Below the pieces are notes generated by a model. The model was not told the origin of the DNA. It saw nothing but the letters and a program-made list of their open reading frames with translations, and made no database searches. A DNA stretch of 10,782 bases from Fimbriimonadaceae bacterium. GTDB taxonomy: Bacteria; Armatimonadota; Fimbriimonadia; Fimbriimonadales; Fimbriimonadaceae. The position numbers were made by a program, and so were the translations under genes. Below, in pieces: positions 6,438-10,782 of this stretch (positions are counted from its first letter, which is position 1; the number at the start of each line of letters is the position of its first letter). The DNA is taken from NCBI GenBank assembly GCA_019454665.1, contig JACFNW010000037.1, positions 1 through 10,782 on the forward strand, written 5' to 3'.

Positions 6438-7760
6438 ATGATGACCCGACGCATCCTCATCGGCCTGGTGATCGGGCACATCCTGTTGGCGCTCGCCTAT
6501 GCCGGTGCGATCCCCTACCGGACGGGAGGCAAACTGCTCAACCAGCCGGGGACCCACTTGGACATCGGCGCGCCCGACGAGCGCCAGCACGCCAACTACG
6601 TCCAACATATCCTCGACGGCAACGGCATTCCTGTCTTCAAGCCCAAGGACCCCAACCTTTACGAGTCGTACCAGGCGCACCAGCCGCCCCTTTACTACGT
6701 CTTGGCCAGCACCTACGCGCGGGTGCTCGGCGTGTCGGATGTCGCCGACCCTTCGGCTGGCTTGCGCCTGCGGAGCTTCAGCGCGATCCTCGGCGGTTTG
6801 GCCGTGTGGGGCCTGTTTTGCCTTGGATATTGGGGGTTCAAGAGCGAACGGATCGGGCTGCTCACCGCCATGATCGGCGGCTTCATGCCGATGATGGTCG
6901 GGCTTTCGGCAGCGGTGGGCAACGACCCCATGCTCATCGCGGTTTGCACGTGGACGCTGGCGTTCCTGGCCAAAGCGTTGCGCGAGGGTTGGTGTTTCGG
7001 CAAGTCGGTGCCCATCGCGCTGTTGGTCGCAGTCGGCATCTACACCAAGACCAGCGCGCTGTCTCTGTTCATCCCCGTCGGCCTGGCGCTGTATCTCGGG
7101 CGAAAGGAGGTCTCGGAATCCAAGACGATCTGGCCCCATGCGCTCCTCGTGTTGATCGGCCCCCTGCTGTTGGCGCTTCCCTGGATGCTCCGAAACAACG
7201 GCCTCTATGGCGACCCGTTCGCGATCAAGGCGTTCGGCGAGGCGTTCACGGGGACCATGCAGGCCGAGACGCTCGCAAACCGCGCGGGCGGTTGGATTCC
7301 GTACTGGACCGCGGTCACCGAAGGAACGGTGTACAGCTTCTACGGAGTGTTCAGCTACTGGGACATCTTCTTCGACTTCCGCCTCTACCGCATCCTGATG
7401 GCGGCGACGCTGATCCTCGGCTTGGGGTGGACGCTTTCGTTCCGGGGCGACAAGGAGACGCGCGGCAGCGGCCTCGTGCAGATCGTGAACGCCGCGTTCT
7501 TCGCCACGGTGCTGGCGCTGTTCATCCGGTTCAACATGCAGTACTTCCAGGCGCAGGCCCGGTACCTCTACCCCGCGATCGGCCCGATCGCGTGCGCACT
7601 TGCGGTCGGAGCGGCGCAGTTCGGCTACAAGAACCGCCGGCTCACGTTGTTGGTCGCGCTCGGCTTCATGGTGCTTCTGAACGGGTACGTGCTGATGATC
7701 CTGCCGGGCGAGTTCGCGGCGCGGGTGGCCCGCGAAACGACCGCCGCGCCCGCACCGTAG
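6438..7760 (+). CDS. Polytopic membrane protein, GT-C/DUF2142-like glycosyltransferase candidate
   Basis: A 440-residue integral membrane protein with about ten hydrophobic segments (near 6-25, 113-134, 139-160, 164-178, 186-210, 219-237, then several between 320 and 425). The first extracytoplasmic loop carries an acidic pair Asp47-Glu48 in GAPDERQH, and a QAHQPPLYY motif at 79-87, followed later by VGNDP (160-164). This arrangement matches GT-C fold transferases (GT39/ArnT/PMT-like, DUF2142), which use lipid-linked sugar donors on the outer face of the membrane, with the loop-1 acidic residue as the catalytic candidate. The acceptor is unknown. ATG codons at 6438 and 6441 are both possible. 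It begins 19 bases after argJ and could be read through from the arginine genes, although no functional tie is evident. C-terminal residues after the last membrane segment are short and Ala/Pro rich. Confidence 0.75.
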   Translation: MMTRRILIGLVIGHILLALAYAGAIPYRTGGKLLNQPGTHLDIGAPDERQHANYVQHILDGNGIPVFKPKDPNLYESYQAHQPPLYYVLASTYARVLGVSDVADPSAGLRLRSFSAILGGLAVWGLFCLGYWGFKSERIGLLTAMIGGFMPMMVGLSAAVGNDPMLIAVCTWTLAFLAKALREGWCFGKSVPIALLVAVGIYTKTSALSLFIPVGLALYLGRKEVSESKTIWPHALLVLIGPLLLALPWMLRNNGLYGDPFAIKAFGEAFTGTMQAETLANRAGGWIPYWTAVTEGTVYSFYGVFSYWDIFFDFRLYRILMAATLILGLGWTLSFRGDKETRGSGLVQIVNAAFFATVLALFIRFNMQYFQAQARYLYPAIGPIACALAVGAAQFGYKNRRLTLLVALGFMVLLNGYVLMILPGEFAARVARETTAAPAP

Positions 7761-7822
7761 CAGACGTTCGGGTTTGGTTTGGCGCATACTTGGCGTCAGA
7801 AACCCTCGGGTGACGACCGACC
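7761..7822. promoter_or_regulatory. Short gap before the ABC importer, possible promoter/operator
   Basis: This 62-base gap separates the membrane protein gene from the importer operon and is relatively T-rich at 7767-7791. It holds a direct repeat of TTGGCG (7779-7784 and 7790-7795) with an 11-base period flanking CATACT (7785-7790), the best -10-like hexamer (four of six matches). I found no matching -35 at 16-18 bases. GGGTGA at 7808-7813, nine bases before the ATG, is a reasonable ribosome-binding site. Confidence 0.35.
7779..7795 (+). repeat. Tandem TTGGCG direct repeat, 11-base period
   Basis: Two identical TTGGCG hexamers start 11 bases apart, about one helical turn, so both would face the same side of the DNA. 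They bracket a weak -10-like CATACT upstream of the binding-protein gene. This geometry is used by some dimeric regulators, but two 6-mers can recur by chance in this composition. Confidence 0.25.
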
Positions 7823-8830
7823 ATGATCAAGCTCAACACCATCGCCCTCGCCGTCGCGGCCCTGGCCCTTGTGGTCGGCTGCTCCGCCCCCAAAGAAGAG
7901 TCCGCATCCGGCGACTCCAAGCCCACCGAAGCCGCGCCGTTCAAGGTCGCCCTTCTCACACCGGGCCCTGTGAGCGACGCGGGCTGGAGCGCCATGGCCT
8001 ATCGCGGCCTCAAAGCCATCGAAGTCGAGACCGGTGCGCAGGTCAACAACCAGGAAGCGGGCGGCACGCAGATCAAGGATGCCATGCGATCCTACGCGCG
8101 CCAAGGCTACAAGCTCGTGTTCGGGCACGGCTTCGAATACAACGAGCCCGCCATCGAGGTGGCCAAGGACTTCCCTGAGACGGTCTTTGTCAGCAGTTCC
8201 GGTGGCCAGACCGCCGACAACGTGGGCGCGTTCCGGTTTTACTTGGAACAAGGCTTCTATCTGGCCGGCGTCATGGCGGCCAAGATGAGCAAGTCCGGCG
8301 TGGTCGGCATGGTCGGCGGCGACGACGTGCCCTCGATCCGTTCGACGTTCAAGGCGTTCCGCGCCGGAGCGATCGACACCAACCCGGCGATCCAAGTGAA
8401 GGAGGTCTTCACGAACTCGGGTCAGGACATCGCCAAGGCGAAGCAGGCCACGGAGAAGCTGATCGCCGAAGGCGCGGACTTCGTCATCCACCAAGCCAAC
8501 GCCGCGGCCCAAGGCGTGTTCGACGCGTGCGCCGAGAAGAACGTCTATGCGTTCGGCGCCAACGCAGACCAGAACGACAACCCGAGCGGCCGCGTGATCG
8601 CCAGCGCCGTGATCCTCGCCGAACCCGCCTTCGTGGCCCTGGCCAAGAAGGTCAAAGAGGGCGGCTACAAGGGCGGCATCGAACTCATGGGGATGGACAT
8701 CGGCGCGATTGACTTTGTGGTCAACCCTGCCATGAGGACGGTCATTCCCCCGGATGTGATCACCCTGCTGGACGAGATCAAGGCCCAGATCAAGGATGGG
8801 CGGCGAACGGTTCCGAAAGACGAGTTCTGA
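7823..8830 (+). CDS. BMP-family ABC transporter substrate-binding lipoprotein
   Basis: A 335-residue solute-binding protein of the basic membrane protein (Bmp/PnrA/Med) family, whose studied members bind purine nucleosides for import. The N-terminus is a lipoprotein signal: charged start, hydrophobic stretch 7-18, and a VVGC lipobox with Cys20 as the acylation site. A Ser/Lys/Glu-rich linker (21-38) follows. The ligand domain begins with FKVALLTPGPVSDAGWS (40-56), and continues with FGHGFEYNEPA and, near the end, the VNPAMRTVIPPDV stretch. The ATG at 7823 is supported by the signal peptide and by GGGTGA nine bases upstream. It is followed ten bases later by its ATPase and then the permease, the usual order for this importer class. 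Nucleoside is the family-based guess; other small ligands are known or suspected for BMP proteins. Confidence 0.92.
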   Translation: MIKLNTIALAVAALALVVGCSAPKEESASGDSKPTEAAPFKVALLTPGPVSDAGWSAMAYRGLKAIEVETGAQVNNQEAGGTQIKDAMRSYARQGYKLVFGHGFEYNEPAIEVAKDFPETVFVSSSGGQTADNVGAFRFYLEQGFYLAGVMAAKMSKSGVVGMVGGDDVPSIRSTFKAFRAGAIDTNPAIQVKEVFTNSGQDIAKAKQATEKLIAEGADFVIHQANAAAQGVFDACAEKNVYAFGANADQNDNPSGRVIASAVILAEPAFVALAKKVKEGGYKGGIELMGMDIGAIDFVVNPAMRTVIPPDVITLLDEIKAQIKDGRRTVPKDEF

Positions 8831-8840
8831 CGCGACCACG

Positions 8841-10292
8841 ATGCAGCCGTTGATCGCCATTCGCGGCCTGTGCAAGCGATTCGGGCCCGTTCAGGCGCTC
8901 AAGAACGTGGCAGCGACGTTCGAGGCCGGCGAGGTGCACGCCGTGTTGGGCGAGAACGGGGCGGGCAAGTCCACGCTGGTCAACCTGCTCGCCGGCTTCT
9001 TGATGCCCGATGTAGGTTCGCTCGAACTCGACGGCGCGCCGTTGCCCCTGGGCGACCCCGTGGCGATCCGCAACATGGGTGTTGCGATGGTCCACCAGCA
9101 CTTCATGTTGGTGCCCGAGTTCACCGTCGCCGAGAACTTGGCTCTCGCCCGAATGGGCCGCAGGTTCGAGCGGCTGGAGCCGCTTGAACGCGCGGGAGCC
9201 TCGCTTGCGATGGCCGAGCGGTTGGGCTGGACGCTCGATCCCAGGGCCCGCACCGGCGACCTGCCCGTGGGCGTCCAGCAACGCATCGAGATTCTCAAAG
9301 CGCTGGGCGACGACCGCCGCGTCCTCATCCTCGACGAGCCGACCGCCGTCCTCGGTCCCGACGAGGTCGAAGAACTGTTTCGCGTGCTTCGCGACCTACG
9401 CGACAAAGGCATGGCTATCCTGCTGATCGCCCACAAACTCAGCGAGGTCATGGCCGTGGCCGACCGTGCGACCGTGTTGCGCCGAGGCGAGGTTGTCGCC
9501 ACCGCGCCGATCGCCGAGGTGGACGAGGCGACGTTGGCGGCCTGGATGGTCGGCGACGTTCCGCCGAGGGCTGAGCGAACCTCGCGCGAAACCCCTGCGA
9601 GCTTCCAGGGCCTGCGGCTCTCGGATTTGCAGGTCTCCGGCGACCGTGGAGAAGCGGCGATCACGGACCTCTCGTTGGACGTCCCCCAAGGAGCGATCGT
9701 CGGGATCGGCGGCGTGGACGGCAACGGGCAGGTCGAGCTTGCGGAAGCCATCGTCGGCGTGCGGGGCTTCAGTGGGGAACTGGTCTGGGTGCCGCATGGC
9801 GAACCCGCGGTCGCCTACATCCCCCAGAGCCGCCAGAAAGACGGCTTGGCCCTCAAGATGTCGGTCCTCGACAATCTCGCCATCGCCGGGCACCAGCGGG
9901 AGGACATGCGGCGCGGCCCCTTCCTTAGGTCGCGCGCGTTGGCCCACTGGGGCGGCGAACTGGTGGGCCAGTACGCGATCAAAGTCGGTGCCCTGGAAGA
10001 CCCCGTGGGTTCGCTGAGCGGAGGCAACCAGCAGAAGGTCGTGGTCGCACGCGAACTGGACCGCGAACCCGACCTCGTCGTGGCCGTCAACCCCACGCGC
10101 GGCCTCGATGTGCGCGCGGCCCGGTTCGTCCACGAGCAATTGGCCCAGGCACGGGACCGAGGCGCGGCGGTCCTCCTGATTTCGACCGATCTAGACGAGT
10201 TGGCGGCCATGGCAGACGAGACGTACTTCCTGCTCAGGGGCCGTCTGCGCTCCGGCGAGGGGGCCGAGGCGCTCGTGGGGGGTAAGGCGTGA
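8841..10292 (+). CDS. ABC importer ATP-binding protein with two fused NBDs (YufO/RbsA-like)
   Basis: A 483-residue cytoplasmic protein of two fused nucleotide-binding domains that powers the BMP-type importer. NBD1 (about 1-240) has Walker A GENGAGKST (37-45), Q-loop Gln86 (MVHQHFM), a signature LPVGVQQ (141-147), Walker B VLILDE with catalytic Glu166, and switch His198 (LLIAHKL). NBD2 (about 255-483) has a P-loop without Lys (GVDGNGQ, 291-297), an intact signature LSGGNQQ (392-398), Walker B ending in Asn417 instead of Glu, and Ser448 where the switch His would be. Thus one composite ATP site is complete and the other is degenerate, a known trend in this family. An upstream in-frame ATG at 8796 would overlap the binding-protein gene by 35 bases and is not needed by the domain. 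The gap to the upstream gene is ten bases, and the stop overlaps the permease start (GTGA). Confidence 0.95.
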   Translation: MQPLIAIRGLCKRFGPVQALKNVAATFEAGEVHAVLGENGAGKSTLVNLLAGFLMPDVGSLELDGAPLPLGDPVAIRNMGVAMVHQHFMLVPEFTVAENLALARMGRRFERLEPLERAGASLAMAERLGWTLDPRARTGDLPVGVQQRIEILKALGDDRRVLILDEPTAVLGPDEVEELFRVLRDLRDKGMAILLIAHKLSEVMAVADRATVLRRGEVVATAPIAEVDEATLAAWMVGDVPPRAERTSRETPASFQGLRLSDLQVSGDRGEAAITDLSLDVPQGAIVGIGGVDGNGQVELAEAIVGVRGFSGELVWVPHGEPAVAYIPQSRQKDGLALKMSVLDNLAIAGHQREDMRRGPFLRSRALAHWGGELVGQYAIKVGALEDPVGSLSGGNQQKVVVARELDREPDLVVAVNPTRGLDVRAARFVHEQLAQARDRGAAVLLISTDLDELAAMADETYFLLRGRLRSGEGAEALVGGKA

Positions 10293-10782
10293 CGAAGGCG
10301 TTGCTTCCCGCGCTCGGTGCGCTGCTGGGCCTGACGCTGGCACTGGTGCTGACGCTGGTCGTGTTCGGGTTGCCCGTGGCAGACTCGCTTCGCCTGATCT
10401 GGGAAGGTTCTGTGGGTTCCTCGGGCGGGTGGATGCGGACGGCGGTCAAGGCGACTCCGCTCATGCTCATGGGCCTCGGCATGGCCGTTGCGTGGCGGGC
10501 GGGCATGTACAACATCGGCGGGGAAGGCCAATTCCTGGCGGGCGCCTTGGGCGGCGCAGCGGCAGCCAAATTCTTGACGGCGGTGCCGGCGTTGGCGCTG
10601 AAGCCGCTGGTGTTGGCCTCGGGCTTCGTGTGGGGCGGGCTGTTCGCGCTCATCGCCGGGTGGCTCCTCGTGAAGCGGGGCGTGAACGTGGTGATCTCGA
10701 CCATCCTGCTCAACTTCGTCGCCATCCAGCTGTTCGAGTGGGCGTTGACGGGGCCCCTTCAGGAAGCCAAAGGCCGCACTCC
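10289..10782 (+). CDS. ABC importer permease, partial (C-terminus off the right edge)
   Basis: The frame from GTG at 10289 stays open for 164 full codons to the window edge, in the GTGA overlap with the ATPase gene. It encodes a hydrophobic protein: a first membrane segment directly after MTKALLP (about 8-29), then a segment around MLMGLGMAVAW, the family hallmark NIGGEGQFLAGA in the next loop, further hydrophobic stretches, and the VNVVISTILLNFVAIQL segment. NIGxEGQ is characteristic of the BPD_transp_2 permeases that accompany BMP lipoproteins and double-NBD ATPases (YufP/NupP-like). The protein is normally about 330-360 residues, so around half is missing because of the window edge. A second, similar permease gene is expected immediately downstream. 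Confidence 0.92.
   Translation, partial: MTKALLPALGALLGLTLALVLTLVVFGLPVADSLRLIWEGSVGSSGGWMRTAVKATPLMLMGLGMAVAWRAGMYNIGGEGQFLAGALGGAAAAKFLTAVPALALKPLVLASGFVWGGLFALIAGWLLVKRGVNVVISTILLNFVAIQLFEWALTGPLQEAKGRT

Noticed and set aside
6396..7787. 463-codon open frame on the minus strand, longer than the plus-strand membrane protein gene
   Set aside because: It is antisense to a gene with clear membrane segments and motifs. Its own product is an Arg/His/Asp/Glu/Gln-rich string without a fold or motif, as expected from the complement of GC-rich coding DNA.
7770..7805. GGGTTT/AAACCC six-base inverted repeat with a 24-base loop as a terminator
   Set aside because: The stem is too short for the loop and there is no T tract; it is most likely chance.
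1..10782. CRISPR array, tRNA, rRNA, insertion sequence or prophage
   Set aside because: No regular repeats, no cloverleaf or rRNA-like stretches, and no transposase or integrase motifs were seen; the whole window is tightly packed with ordinary chromosomal genes.

Overview
This is a GC-rich bacterial chromosomal window (roughly two-thirds G+C by eye), densely packed with housekeeping and metabolic genes. I see no transposase, integrase, CRISPR array, tRNA or rRNA. GTG starts at 4-7 base overlaps and a lipobox-bearing solute-binding lipoprotein suggest a free-living bacterium, probably with high-GC, compact operons. The gene content would suit Armatimonadota (Fimbriimonadia-like) or a related lineage, but nothing here proves the taxon.

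Layout. (1) 1-576, minus strand: the first 192 codons of pyrF (orotidine 5'-phosphate decarboxylase), running off the left edge. (2) 577-695: a 119-base divergent intergenic region. (3) 696-4088, plus strand: a translationally coupled carbohydrate cassette of four genes with stop/start overlaps of 4, 4 and 7 bases. It encodes a TIM-barrel sugar phosphate isomerase/epimerase, a Gfo/Idh/MocA NAD(P)-dependent sugar dehydrogenase, a second divergent TIM-barrel isomerase and a compact GalU-like nucleotidyltransferase. (4) 4089-4253: a 165-base gap with two small hairpins. (5) 4254-6418: argC and argJ of arginine biosynthesis, almost abutting. (6) 6438-7760: a polytopic GT-C/DUF2142-like membrane protein. 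(7) 7761-7822: a short gap with an 11-base-period direct repeat. (8) 7823-10782: a BMP-type (nucleoside family) ABC importer made of a lipoprotein binding protein, a double-NBD ATPase and the first permease, which runs off the right edge.

How the genes work together. ArgC and ArgJ provide the reduction of N-acetylglutamyl phosphate and the acetyl-recycling step; argB and argD are not in the window. The importer would bind a nucleoside-like solute outside the membrane, hydrolyse ATP mainly at one composite site, and pass the solute through a permease pair whose second member should lie just beyond the right edge. The least predictable part is the four-gene sugar cassette. Two isomerases and a dehydrogenase look like inositol or keto-sugar metabolism, but the co-translated sugar-nucleotide transferase suggests that the product may be activated for biosynthesis rather than burned. 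That is an inference. No clearly new defence or mobile system is visible.
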